Assembly (NCBI GenBank): GCA_947631865.1
Contig: CANRNF010000010.1
Span: forward strand, 1 to 51,308
From: an uncultured Oscillospiraceae bacterium
GTDB lineage: Bacteria > Bacillota > Clostridia > Oscillospirales > Oscillospiraceae
Direction of reading: 5' to 3'
DNA length: 51,308 bases
In this document: one piece after another, positions 25,579-32,868 of the stretch
Position numbering within the stretch: position 1 is the stretch's first letter
How the letters are laid out: each line of letters opens with the position of its first letter
Translations under genes and position numbers: made by a program
Notes under the pieces: model-generated
What the model was told of the DNA's origin: nothing
The model's database searches: none
Seen by the model: only the letters and a program-made list of their open reading frames with translations

Positions 25579-25656
25579 TTATGTATCTGAATGCCTTCCG
25601 GCGCCGCCCGACACGTCTTTTCCGGTCTGGCTGTCCAGTTTCTTTTCCTCGCTTAT
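25579..25656 (-). CDS. Leader-like mini-frame after leader peptide 2 (ATA in start position)
   Basis: Beginning 12 bases after the stop of the gene at 25669, with GGAG at suitable spacing, the minus strand reads ATA then SEEKKLDSQTGKDVSGG and AGRHSDT, 25 codons in all. The SEEKK opening and VSGG ending copy those of the adjacent leader peptide, which starts MSEEKKI. The expected ATG is ATA, so this is either a decayed leader gene or a frame using a very rare start. Its first bases fall in GCAGCAGCCATAA, a 13-base string that also ends leader-peptide gene 1. Confidence 0.45.
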   Translation of the reverse strand: MSEEKKLDSQTGKDVSGGAGRHSDT

Positions 25657-25668
25657 GGCTGCTGCTCC

Positions 25669-25937
25669 TTAATACGGTTTATAGGCGGGGCAATGCTCAG
25701 CGCTGTTGTTTATAAAATCAGACAGGTCGTCACGATGGGGGCAGACGTCGGTGTCCCGGTGGTGGCAGTACATACGGCACTCTTCGGACTTTTGGACTGC
25801 CCTTATACCGGGGTCGTGATTGTACCGGTAATCACTGACCCCGCCGCCGCTGACTCCTTCCAAGGTCTCGTCGTTCAGGGTCTCCTTCTGTTCAGGGGTT
25901 ACCCCCCCCCCCGCTGGATCTTCTTCTCTTCGCTCAT
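25669..25937 (-). CDS. Double-glycine leader peptide 2, interrupted at an 11-G tract
   Basis: ATG at 25935-25937 after AAGGAGG. MSEEKKIQR leads into eleven G (25902-25912). As sequenced, a TAA follows after three glycines. With 12 G (or 9) it reads on: VTPEQKETLNDETLEGVSGG, then a 54-residue tail with four cysteines (EECRMYCHHRDTDVC ... EHCPAYKPY), 89 residues in all. Leader residues match gene 1 closely (M-S/T-E-E/D-KKI, poly-Gly, VTPEQK, VSGG), while the tails are unrelated, the pattern expected of precursor peptides. Promoter, spacing and palindrome are also shared. Whether the cysteine-rich tail is exported, cross-linked or metal-binding is unknown. Confidence 0.72.
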
Positions 25938-25980
25938 GGTATGTTCCTCCTTAATTTATATCGCGCCATCGCGCAATATC

Positions 25981-26033
25981 ATACTAGCGGAACGCCGGGC
26001 GGCCGTCAACCGTTTTGTCCCGAATCGACAAAA
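25981..26033 (-). promoter_or_regulatory. Promoter and upstream palindrome of leader-peptide gene 2
   Basis: Minus strand: TTGACG (26004-26009), 17 bp, TAGTAT (25981-25986). TTTTGTC-N7-GACAAAA (26013-26033) stands 3 bp upstream of -35, identical in all 21 bases to the site at 22431-22451, including the spacer CCGAATC. Similarity continues for about 16 bp further upstream (…GAATTGC). Confidence 0.75.
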
Positions 26034-26067
26034 TCACGACTCGAATTGCACATTTGAGAAAGTTTTT

Positions 26068-26136
26068 GCCGGGTGCGGCTGCTTTACCAGTCCACCCGGC
26101 TCCTCTGTCAGTCAGCCGCCGGAATGATCCGGCGGC
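26068..26136. other. Two inverted repeats 3' of sigG
   Basis: GCCGGGTG/CACCCGGC (26068-26100) and the perfect GCCGCCGGA-ATGA-TCCGGCGGC (26115-26136). The second is followed by TTTT only on the plus strand, so it is not a canonical terminator for leftward sigG transcripts. The pair probably separates sigG from the leader-peptide promoter. Confidence 0.45.
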
Positions 26137-26164
26137 TTTTACAAAACACCCTTCCCATGTTCCC

Positions 26165-26944
26165 CTACGCCGGGAACAATGCCTTTTTGATCTGGCCCAC
26201 GGCGTTTTTCTCCAGGCGGGACACCTGGGCCTGGCTGATGCCGATGGCGGCGGCCACCTCCATCTGGGTCCGGCCGTCGAAAAAGCGCATGGACAGAATG
26301 CGCTTTTCCCGGTCCGCCAGCTTGTCCACCGCCTCGGTGAGGGCGATGCGCTCCAGCCAGGCCGCGTCGGTGTTCTTGTTGTCGCCGATCTGGTCCATGA
26401 CCGCCACGCTCTCGCCCCCGTCGTTGTAGACGGGCTCGAAAAGGCTTACCGGGTCGGAGATGGCGTCCAGGGCCATGACCACGTCCCCCGGCTCCAGCCC
26501 CAGCATCTTCGCGATGTCCTCCACGGAGGGCTCCCGCTGGTGTTCCGCCAAAAACGCCTCCTTGGCCTGCATGGCCCGGTAGGCCGTGTCCCTTAAAGAC
26601 CTGCTCACCCGCACCGCCCCGGAGTCCCGGAGATACCGGCGTATCTCCCCGGAAATCATGGGCACCCCGTAGGTGGAAAACTTCACGTCCTGGGCGATGT
26701 CGAAGTTGTCGATGGCCTTGATAAGGCCGATGCAGCCCACCTGGAACAGGTCGTCCACGTTCTCTCCCCGCCCGGCGAACTTCTGGATCACGCTGAGCAC
26801 CAGGCGCAGGTTCCCGGAGATGAGCTCCTCCCTCGCCTGCATGTCCCCTGCCTTGGCCCGGACCAGCAGGGCTCTCGTCTCCTCGTTTTTCAGCACCTTC
26901 AGCCGGGCGGTGTTCACGCCGCAGATCTCCACCTTGCATTGCAA
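26165..26944 (-). CDS. sigG: Sporulation sigma factor SigG
   Basis: 259 residues (B. subtilis SigG has 260). The N-terminal KVEICGVNTARLKVLKNEE is specific to sigmaG. Region 2 contains NLRLVLSVIQKFAGRGENVDDLFQVG, and region 2.4/3 IRRYLRDSGAVRVSRSLRD. Region 4 ends TQMEVAAAIGISQAQVSRLEK. SigG directs late transcription in the forespore. The start is TTG at 26942-26944, because the conserved KVEICG begins two codons later, GAGGGG lies 8-13 bases upstream, and no ATG in this frame is near. It is not next to spoIIGA-sigE, unlike in Bacillus. A sigmaF/G-like promoter lies upstream. Shows that the organism has a sporulation programme. Confidence 0.95.
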   Translation of the reverse strand: MQCKVEICGVNTARLKVLKNEETRALLVRAKAGDMQAREELISGNLRLVLSVIQKFAGRGENVDDLFQVGCIGLIKAIDNFDIAQDVKFSTYGVPMISGEIRRYLRDSGAVRVSRSLRDTAYRAMQAKEAFLAEHQREPSVEDIAKMLGLEPGDVVMALDAISDPVSLFEPVYNDGGESVAVMDQIGDNKNTDAAWLERIALTEAVDKLADREKRILSMRFFDGRTQMEVAAAIGISQAQVSRLEKNAVGQIKKALFPA

Positions 26945-26981
26945 CGGACTATCCCCTCTCGTTTGCCTTGTGAGGCGAAGA

Positions 26982-27011
26982 TAGTGTTGCCAGCGGAGGC
27001 AGATTTGATTC
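26982..27011 (-). promoter_or_regulatory. SigmaF/SigmaG-type promoter of sigG
   Basis: Minus strand: GGCAACACTA (26982-26991) fits the sigmaF -10 consensus GGnnAnAmTR at every position. GAATC (27007-27011), 15 bp upstream, fits the -35 element at four of five positions. Forespore sigma control of sigG is the known logic in spore formers. Confidence 0.65.
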
Positions 27012-27056
27012 ACCGGCCGGGCCTTAGAAAAAAACGCGCCATCCCCTTTTCTTTTT

Positions 27057-27069
27057 CCATATAATATGG
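27057..27069 (+). promoter_or_regulatory. Palindrome overlapping the probable -10 of the radical SAM gene
   Basis: CCATAT-A-ATATGG is a perfect 13-bp palindrome that contains TATAAT (27060-27065). No good -35 box is visible 17 bp upstream. A possible repressor or activator site. Confidence 0.4.
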
Positions 27070-27136
27070 TAAAATATCCTGCTGAGTTTCGGCATCGCGA
27101 CGAAAAATCTTGCGGAAACCAAGAGGTATCACACCC

Positions 27137-28018
27137 ATGGCCCATCACCCCTATAAGACGAGAGAAGGCGGCGCCACCGTCACCGTATTCGTGCCCTACG
27201 ACTGCCGCAACCACTGCCCCTTCTGCATCAACAAGCAGGAATACGCCGACATGACGGGCTTCAGCCTGGAAAAGATATGCCAGAGCATCAAGCGCATGGA
27301 CGCCATCACCCCCCGGTGCGACTTCGTATTCACCGGCGGCGAGCCCATGGCCAATCTGGAAAGCCTGCAGATCATGCTGGACTGCATCCCCACCACCCAC
27401 CGGGTGTTCATCAACACCACCCTGCCGGTGTTCGAGGACCAGTCCCCCGACGATATCCTGGCCTTCTTCCGGCGCAACAAGGGCAAGGTGACATGCGTCA
27501 ACATCTCCCGCCACATGCAGAAATACGTGGAGGAGTCCCCCGACGAGCTCATCGGCCAGCTCCCCGTCCCCGCCCGGGTCAACTGCGTACTGTGGAAGAA
27601 CTACCCCGCTCAAAACTTGCCCGCCTTCGTGGAGCGGTGGAAGGGCCGGCATGTGTCCATCCAATTCCGCTACGACTACACTGACACCACCCCGGAGAAC
27701 CTGTACCGGGAGGAGGACGACCACATCCTCCGCGACCTGAAGAAGTACTTTACCTACAAGGGCCTGGAGGGCTGCCGCATGCGCAACGGCTACCACTTCG
27801 AGCACGACGGCGTGGACATCACCTACCACAAGACCCTCCCCTACTCCACCATCGAGGAGACCGGCCCCGACGGGGTCACCTACGACATCCTCTATGACGT
27901 GATCATCAAGCAGAACGGCGATATCCACTCCGACTGGACGGGCGTGCTGATGGACGTGCCCGCCTACGAAAAGGTGGTCTTCGAGCCCGACGACCAGCAC
28001 TGGATCGAAAAGTGCTGA
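27137..28018 (+). CDS. Small radical SAM protein
   Basis: 293 residues. The iron-sulfur ligands form a CX3CX2C motif at Cys23, Cys27 and Cys30 (YDCRNHCPFC). TGGEP at 66-70 binds SAM. NISRHMQKY and VPARVNCVL follow at the positions of later barrel strands. There is no SPASM-type cysteine-rich C terminus and no RRE-like domain at the N terminus. Closest in build to short radical SAM activase-like or MoaA-like domains; the substrate is unknown. ATG at 27137 is preferred over TTG at 27110 because AAGAGGT lies 10 bases before it. It is transcribed away from sigG. Whether it modifies the nearby leader peptides cannot be told from sequence. Confidence 0.85.
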   Translation: MAHHPYKTREGGATVTVFVPYDCRNHCPFCINKQEYADMTGFSLEKICQSIKRMDAITPRCDFVFTGGEPMANLESLQIMLDCIPTTHRVFINTTLPVFEDQSPDDILAFFRRNKGKVTCVNISRHMQKYVEESPDELIGQLPVPARVNCVLWKNYPAQNLPAFVERWKGRHVSIQFRYDYTDTTPENLYREEDDHILRDLKKYFTYKGLEGCRMRNGYHFEHDGVDITYHKTLPYSTIEETGPDGVTYDILYDVIIKQNGDIHSDWTGVLMDVPAYEKVVFEPDDQHWIEKC

Positions 28019-28031
28019 CCCGAATATAGTT

Positions 28032-28062
28032 CAAGCCCCCGGACCGACGGTCCGGGGGCTTG
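28032..28062 (+). terminator. Intrinsic terminator shared by radical SAM and pepT genes
   Basis: CAAGCCCCCGGACC-GAC-GGTCCGGGGGCTTG, a 14-bp perfect stem followed by CTTCATTTTATT. Placed between convergent genes, it can serve both. Confidence 0.85.
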
Positions 28063-28080
28063 CTTCATTTTATTCACTAT

Positions 28081-29298
28081 TCACTCGCTATAGAGCCTGA
28101 CGATATTCAAAAGTATCTCCACCACGGTCTCCATGTCCTCGGCGCAGACGCACTCCGCCGGGCCGTGGCAGCTGTAGCCCCCGGTGCCCAGATTGGGGCA
28201 CGGAAGGCCCATGAAGCTGAGGCGCGCCCCGTCGGTGCCGCCCCGGATGGGCTCCACCGTGGGGACCACCCCGGCCATCTCCGCCGCCTTTTTGGCGTTG
28301 TCGATAAGGTGCATGCAGGGCTCTATCTTCTGGCGCATGTTGTAATAGCTGTCCCTCATGTCCAGGATCACCTTCGCCGTGGGATGGGCCGCCGCCACGG
28401 CGTCGCAGGCACGCCGCATCATTTCCTTGCGCTCTTCAAACTTCTCCCGGTCATGGTCACGGATGATGTAGCCCATCTGGGCGGCCGCGGCGGTGCCCTT
28501 GAGCCCATCCAGGTGGAAAAAGCCCTGGTAGCCAGAAGTCTTTGCTGGGACGTCCTCCGCGGGGAGCCGGGCGTTGAGCTCCTGGGCGATGAGCAGGGCG
28601 TTCTCCATGACGCCTTTGGCGGAGCCGGGGTGGACCGACACGCCCTGGATGGAGATGACCGCGCTGGCGGCGTTGAAGTTCTCATACTCGATGCTGCCCA
28701 CCGCGCCGCCGTCCACGGTGTAGGCATACTTCGCCCCGAAGGCGGCCACGTCGAAGTGATCCGGCCCCTGGCCGATCTCCTCGTCGGGGGTGAACGCCAC
28801 GCAGATGCGCCCGTGGGGGATATCCCCCGCCATGAGCCGGGCGCACAGCTCCACGATCTCCGCCGCGCCGGCCTTGTCGTCCGCCCCCAGAAGGGTGGAG
28901 CCGTCGGCGGTGATGAGGGTCTTCCCGGCGAGGCTCTTCAAAAACGGGAAGTCGCTTACCCGGATGACCCGGCCCTCTTTGGGCAGGACCACGTCCTTCC
29001 CGTCGTAATGCTCGTGCAGCACCGGGCGCACGTTCTCCCCGGAAAAGGCGGGCGAGGTGTCCATATGGGCCAGAAAGCCGATGGCCGGGGCGGCCTCATG
29101 GCCGGACGTGGCCGGGATAAAAGCCGTGACGATGCAGTTTTCGTCCAAGGCAGGATCTTCCAGCCCCAGGTCCGTCAGTTCCTTTTGAAGCACCCTCGCC
29201 AGGTCCCACTGGCAGGCCGAGGAGGGCGTGGTCCCCGACGTCTCGTCGGAGGTGGTGTGTATTTTCACGTATTGCAAAAAACGCTCTGTGGCGCTCAT
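28081..29298 (-). CDS. pepT: Peptidase T (tripeptide aminopeptidase)
   Basis: 405 residues, M20B family. It removes N-terminal residues from tripeptides in the cytosol. The zinc ligands and catalytic residues sit in FLAHMDTSPA (His and Asp), LLGADDKAGAAEI (bridging Asp), FTPDEEIGQGPDHFD (Glu-Glu pair), and GGTDGARLSFMGLPCPNLG near the C terminus. AGGAG precedes the ATG. Transcribed in the same direction as the esterase and ATP-grasp genes, but a hairpin at 29325 lies between. Confidence 0.95.
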   Translation of the reverse strand: MSATERFLQYVKIHTTSDETSGTTPSSACQWDLARVLQKELTDLGLEDPALDENCIVTAFIPATSGHEAAPAIGFLAHMDTSPAFSGENVRPVLHEHYDGKDVVLPKEGRVIRVSDFPFLKSLAGKTLITADGSTLLGADDKAGAAEIVELCARLMAGDIPHGRICVAFTPDEEIGQGPDHFDVAAFGAKYAYTVDGGAVGSIEYENFNAASAVISIQGVSVHPGSAKGVMENALLIAQELNARLPAEDVPAKTSGYQGFFHLDGLKGTAAAAQMGYIIRDHDREKFEERKEMMRRACDAVAAAHPTAKVILDMRDSYYNMRQKIEPCMHLIDNAKKAAEMAGVVPTVEPIRGGTDGARLSFMGLPCPNLGTGGYSCHGPAECVCAEDMETVVEILLNIVRLYSE

Positions 29299-29324
29299 GG
29301 CATATCGCTCCTTATGGTCATAGT

Positions 29325-29352
29325 AAGACCGGCCCGGGGACGGACCGGTCTT
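29325..29352 (-). terminator. Hairpin between esterase gene and pepT
   Basis: AAGACCGG / CCGGTCTT closes a stem with further GC pairing inside. The T-run after it on the minus strand is poor, so read-through into pepT is possible. Confidence 0.45.
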
Positions 29353-29358
29353 TCATTG

Positions 29359-30096
29359 TCAGATGGGCAGGTGGGAGAAGAAATAGGGCAGCTGCTTGCG
29401 CCACCAGGGCCAGTCGTGGCACACGTCGTAGCCCCAGTAGTCGGCCCAGACGGGGATGCCCTTCACGTGCAGGATGGACTCCAGCCGCCGCTCGTGGGCC
29501 ATCATCTCCTCGTCCCAGGCGCCCTGGCCGGAGCAGAGGATGATGTTGCTCTCCCGGTAGAGCTGGATATAGGGATGGTCCTCGGGCATGTTGGGCAAAA
29601 ATTGCAGCGGGGAGTTTGCGTAGGTCAGATCGTCGTGGTAGTCGCCGAAGAAGAAGTTGGCGTCAAAAAGTCCGCTCAGGGAGATGACCGTGTCGAACAG
29701 GTCCGGCCGGCGGAAGAAGAAGTTGGCCGCGTGGAGCGCGCCCATGCTGCACCCGGTGGTCATGGCCTTCCGGTCGTCGCAGCCCAGCTCGTGGAGCCGG
29801 GGCAGCAGCTCGTTCGTCACGTAGGCGAACCAGCGCTCCTGCAGCTCCAGCCGGTACCGGGGGTCGCCGGGGTTGGACCAGGTCTCGCCGTCGATGGCGT
29901 CCACGCCCGCCACCATGACCCGGCCCTGCTCGACCCAGGGGGCGATGGTGTCCACCATGCCGTAGTTCTCAAAGTCGTAGAACCGGCCGTCCTGGGGCGG
30001 GAAGGCCAGGCACAGCTTGCCGCCCTCGCCGTAGATCTTGAACTCCATGTCCCGGCCCAGGATGTGGCTGTACTCCTTGAAATAGCGTGTGGTCAT
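29359..30096 (-). CDS. Esterase-family alpha/beta hydrolase
   Basis: 245 residues. The nucleophile elbow GCSMGALHAANFFFRRPDLFD matches the GxSxG of the esterase-D/antigen-85-like group (PF00756). The catalytic His is probably in the C-terminal GYDVCHDWPWWRKQLP, a strongly conserved ending in this subgroup. No signal peptide, so it is cytosolic. ATG at 30096 is fixed by AAGGAGGA upstream; it starts 16 bp after the ATP-grasp gene. The tight pairing suggests one pathway, with one enzyme making and the other cleaving an ester, amide or thioester. The substrate is unknown. Confidence 0.85.
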   Translation of the reverse strand: MTTRYFKEYSHILGRDMEFKIYGEGGKLCLAFPPQDGRFYDFENYGMVDTIAPWVEQGRVMVAGVDAIDGETWSNPGDPRYRLELQERWFAYVTNELLPRLHELGCDDRKAMTTGCSMGALHAANFFFRRPDLFDTVISLSGLFDANFFFGDYHDDLTYANSPLQFLPNMPEDHPYIQLYRESNIILCSGQGAWDEEMMAHERRLESILHVKGIPVWADYWGYDVCHDWPWWRKQLPYFFSHLPI

Positions 30097-30112
30097 ATGG
30101 TTCCTCCTTATA

Positions 30113-31303
30113 TCAGGCCCGCTTCGAGACGAAGCGGATGAATTCCTTGGCCTCGGCCTCCGTATCCGCGTGGATGGTATAGGTCTGGTCGCCCATGGCG
30201 TCCGCCAGCGCCGCCGGCATCCGCTGGCACAGGGCCATCTTTTCGCCGTAGCGCTCCATGATCTCCTCGTGGGAGTGGACATATTTTGTGGCGTCCCTGC
30301 GGCTGGAGTAGGCGCAGAAGTGGTCTGGTCCGCCCGGGGTCACGTGGCTCTCGTCGAAGGCCACCATGTCCGCCCAGATCTGGTACACGTCCGTGCTGTG
30401 GGCGAAGTTGATCATGTCCGGGGTGTAGCCGCCGGCGGGGCGCATATTGACCTCCAGGCCCACGAAGCCGCCCTTCTTCCCCAGGCCGGGCTTGGCCTTG
30501 GAAAGCTCGAAGAACTCGAAGTGGACGAACCGGTTCCGGGCCCCGAAGGCCTTGGCCGTCCGTCGGCCCATGTCGGCAAGCGCCTCCGGCACCTTGTCCA
30601 CCACGTAGTAGCTCAGGTCCCCCTGGTCGTTCACGATGTCCGCGATGGAGGGCGGGAACAGGGCCGAGGACTCTATAAGGGGCTCGCAGTTGCTGTCCAG
30701 GATAGCGTCGTAGGAGCGGATGGCGCCGGTGACGAACTCCTCCATCACGTAGGGCACATCGGGCTTTTCCTTGAAAAACCAGTCCAGGTCCTCCTCTTTT
30801 TCCAGCTTCCAGGTGTGGCTGGCGCCCACGCCGTTGTCGGGCTTCACGATGACGGGCCAGCCCACCTCCTGGATGAACTTTTTGGCCGCCGCCTTGGTCT
30901 TCACCTTGTGGCAGCGGGCGGTGGGCACGCCGGCCTTGGCGTAATAGGCCTTCATGCCGGACTTGCTCTTGAAGGCCTGCACGCCCTTGGCGTCCACGCC
31001 GGTGGTGATATGGAAGTCCGTGCGCAGCTGGGCGTCCTGCTCCAGCCAGTACTCGTTGTTGGACTCCAGCCAGTCGATCTTTCCGTACCGGTAGGCGAAG
31101 TAGGCCACCGCCCGGAAAACCTGGTCGTAATTCTCCAGGGTGTCCACCTTGTAGTACTCGGTGAGAGCGCCCTGCAGGCCCGGTTCCAGCGCCTCATAGG
31201 GGCAATCGCCCACGCCCAGCACGTTCACACCGTCCCGCTTCAGCCTGTCGCAGAAGTTCCAGTAGGCCTGGGGGAAATTGGGGGAAATAAATACGAAATT
31301 CAT
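30113..31303 (-). CDS. ATP-grasp carboxylate-amine ligase-like protein
   Basis: 396 residues. An N-terminal Rossmann-like region (NFVFISPNFPQAYWNFCDRLKRDG) is followed by an ATP-grasp fold: the A-subdomain lysine in WPVIVKPDNGVGAS, the hinge segment YVMEEFVTG, and Mg2+/ATP ligands in GFVGLEVNMRPAGG. Such ligases join a carboxylate, via an acyl phosphate, to an amine or other nucleophile. The sequence does not fit biotin carboxylase, Ddl or PurK. AAGAGGAG lies before the ATG. It shares an apparent operon with the esterase downstream and the ClC gene upstream. Product unknown. Confidence 0.88.
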   Translation of the reverse strand: MNFVFISPNFPQAYWNFCDRLKRDGVNVLGVGDCPYEALEPGLQGALTEYYKVDTLENYDQVFRAVAYFAYRYGKIDWLESNNEYWLEQDAQLRTDFHITTGVDAKGVQAFKSKSGMKAYYAKAGVPTARCHKVKTKAAAKKFIQEVGWPVIVKPDNGVGASHTWKLEKEEDLDWFFKEKPDVPYVMEEFVTGAIRSYDAILDSNCEPLIESSALFPPSIADIVNDQGDLSYYVVDKVPEALADMGRRTAKAFGARNRFVHFEFFELSKAKPGLGKKGGFVGLEVNMRPAGGYTPDMINFAHSTDVYQIWADMVAFDESHVTPGGPDHFCAYSSRRDATKYVHSHEEIMERYGEKMALCQRMPAALADAMGDQTYTIHADTEAEAKEFIRFVSKRA

Positions 31304-31331
31304 GTGCTTTCTCCTCTTATGTATGATGAAT

Positions 31332-32594
31332 TTAAATCGCTTTCTTGTTGATCCACTCCGCCCGGAGCTTGGAGTAGACGATCTTCTGCTCGCTGTAGAG
31401 GCCGTAGTAGCCGGAGAGCATATAGCTCACGGCGCAGCCCAATGCGAACAGCACCACGCCCTGGCCGCCGAACAGCTCGTAGCTGAGGAGCATGGACGTG
31501 ACCGGGCAGTTGGTGACGCCGCAGAACACCGCCGCCATGCCCAGCGCCCCGGCGAAGCCGTGGGGCATGCCCAGCAGGGGCCCCATCCAGGTGCCGAAGG
31601 CCGCGCCTACACACATGGCAGGCACGATCTCGCCGCCCCGGAAGCCCGCCCCCATGGTCAGGGCCGTCAGCATCAACTTCACCAGGAAGGCGTACCATAT
31701 GGTCTGGCCCCCCAGGAGCTTTCGGATGAGCTCGTCCCCCGCGCCCATATAGAGCCAGCTGTCGGGGATGATCAGCAGCAGTCCCAGCACCAGCGCGCCG
31801 CCCACGGCGCCCCGGACCAGGGTGTTGGGTATGTATTTTTTATAGAGGGCGCCGCCCACGTGCATGACCTCGCAGAAGAGGACGGACACCGCCGCGCACA
31901 GCACGCCCAGGCCCACGCTCTGGGCCATGCTCACCCCTGTGAGGACCGGTATCTCCCCGGCGGCGTAGCCCACGAGACCGTGAAGCCCCAACGCCTGGGC
32001 CAGGATGAGCCCGCTGACGGAGGCGATGAGACAGGGCACGATGGCGGCGTAGTACATGACCCCTACGCTCACCACCTCCAAGGCGAAGATGGCCGCCGTG
32101 ATGGGGGTGCCGAACAGGGCAGAAAAAGCCGCGGCCATGCCGCACATGACCATGACGCGCTCGTCCTTCTCATCCAGATGGAGCACTCTTCCGGCCCAGC
32201 CGGCCATGGAGCCGCCCAGCTGCAGCGCCGCGCCCTCCCGGCCCGCGGAGCCGCCCACCAGGTGGGTCATCACCGTGGAGACAAAGATGAGCGGCGCCAT
32301 GCGTAGGGGCACGGATTCCCCGTCCCGCACCGCCGTGATGATGGCGTTGGTGCCCCGGTAGTCCGCCATGCCGCAGACATTGTAGAGCCACACCACTGCC
32401 ACACCGCACACCGGCAGCAGCCAAATGAGCCAGGGATACATGGTCCGCAGGGCCGACGCCGTGCCGATGCACCAGTGGAAGGCCACGGCCGCCGCGCCCA
32501 CCACCACGCCGCTCAGCGTGGCCAGCAGGCCCCATTTGATAAACGAGCCCAGCCCATAGGCCACCCGCTTCATTGTCTCCTTGAGCCGCTCCAA
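31332..32594 (-). CDS. ClC-family chloride channel/antiporter
   Basis: About 420 residues with ten or more hydrophobic helices. GGSAGREGAALQLG carries the gating glutamate of the family (GREGP in E. coli ClcA). The first selectivity motif (GSGIP) is replaced by YRGTNAII, as in a divergent bacterial branch. The frame is open further upstream, but the extension contains a TATAAT box (near 32636), so it is probably leader. TTG at 32594 has GGGAGG 5 bases before it; ATG at 32573 is the other candidate. It may move Cl- or F- against protons; the ion cannot be assigned. Confidence 0.85.
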   Translation of the reverse strand: MERLKETMKRVAYGLGSFIKWGLLATLSGVVVGAAAVAFHWCIGTASALRTMYPWLIWLLPVCGVAVVWLYNVCGMADYRGTNAIITAVRDGESVPLRMAPLIFVSTVMTHLVGGSAGREGAALQLGGSMAGWAGRVLHLDEKDERVMVMCGMAAAFSALFGTPITAAIFALEVVSVGVMYYAAIVPCLIASVSGLILAQALGLHGLVGYAAGEIPVLTGVSMAQSVGLGVLCAAVSVLFCEVMHVGGALYKKYIPNTLVRGAVGGALVLGLLLIIPDSWLYMGAGDELIRKLLGGQTIWYAFLVKLMLTALTMGAGFRGGEIVPAMCVGAAFGTWMGPLLGMPHGFAGALGMAAVFCGVTNCPVTSMLLSYELFGGQGVVLFALGCAVSYMLSGYYGLYSEQKIVYSKLRAEWINKKAI

Positions 32595-32740
32595 ATCGTC
32601 CTCCCGGTATCTCGTGTTCTTTAATAGCAAAGAGGTATTATAACATAATAATGCGTATTTTGCACCTGTGACAGAAAATTTTCCCGGCAAAAATGGCCCG
32701 GGCCAAGCCGCTTATGGGGCGCTTTACCAGAGTCGGCGCC

Positions 32741-32769
32741 TTGAAAAAAGTCGAAATCTATAGTATCAT
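32741..32769 (+). promoter_or_regulatory. Promoter of the LRR surface protein gene
   Basis: TTGAAA (32741-32746), 17 bp, TATCAT (32764-32769), followed by a leader of about 90 bases to the ATG. The ClC gene diverges from the same 270-bp gap, which holds no other gene. Confidence 0.65.
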
Positions 32770-32868
32770 ATCAAACATATTTCAAGATATCGCATCACAC
32801 AGAAAGCAGAGTGACATGTGTCTTATTGCCTGCCATAGCGCAGCGGAGCCCATCCAGGGAGGGAAAAT

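Noticed and set aside
22336-25912. Programmed ribosomal frameshifting as the main explanation at the poly-G runs
   Set aside because: No slippery heptamer with a following pseudoknot or Shine-Dalgarno-like stimulator is evident. DNA or transcript slippage, or assembly error, explains the runs more simply.
26945-28000. Extension of the sigG frame far upstream to about 611 residues
   Set aside because: It runs antisense through the radical SAM gene and through the sigG promoter; conserved SigG sequence begins right after the TTG at 26944.
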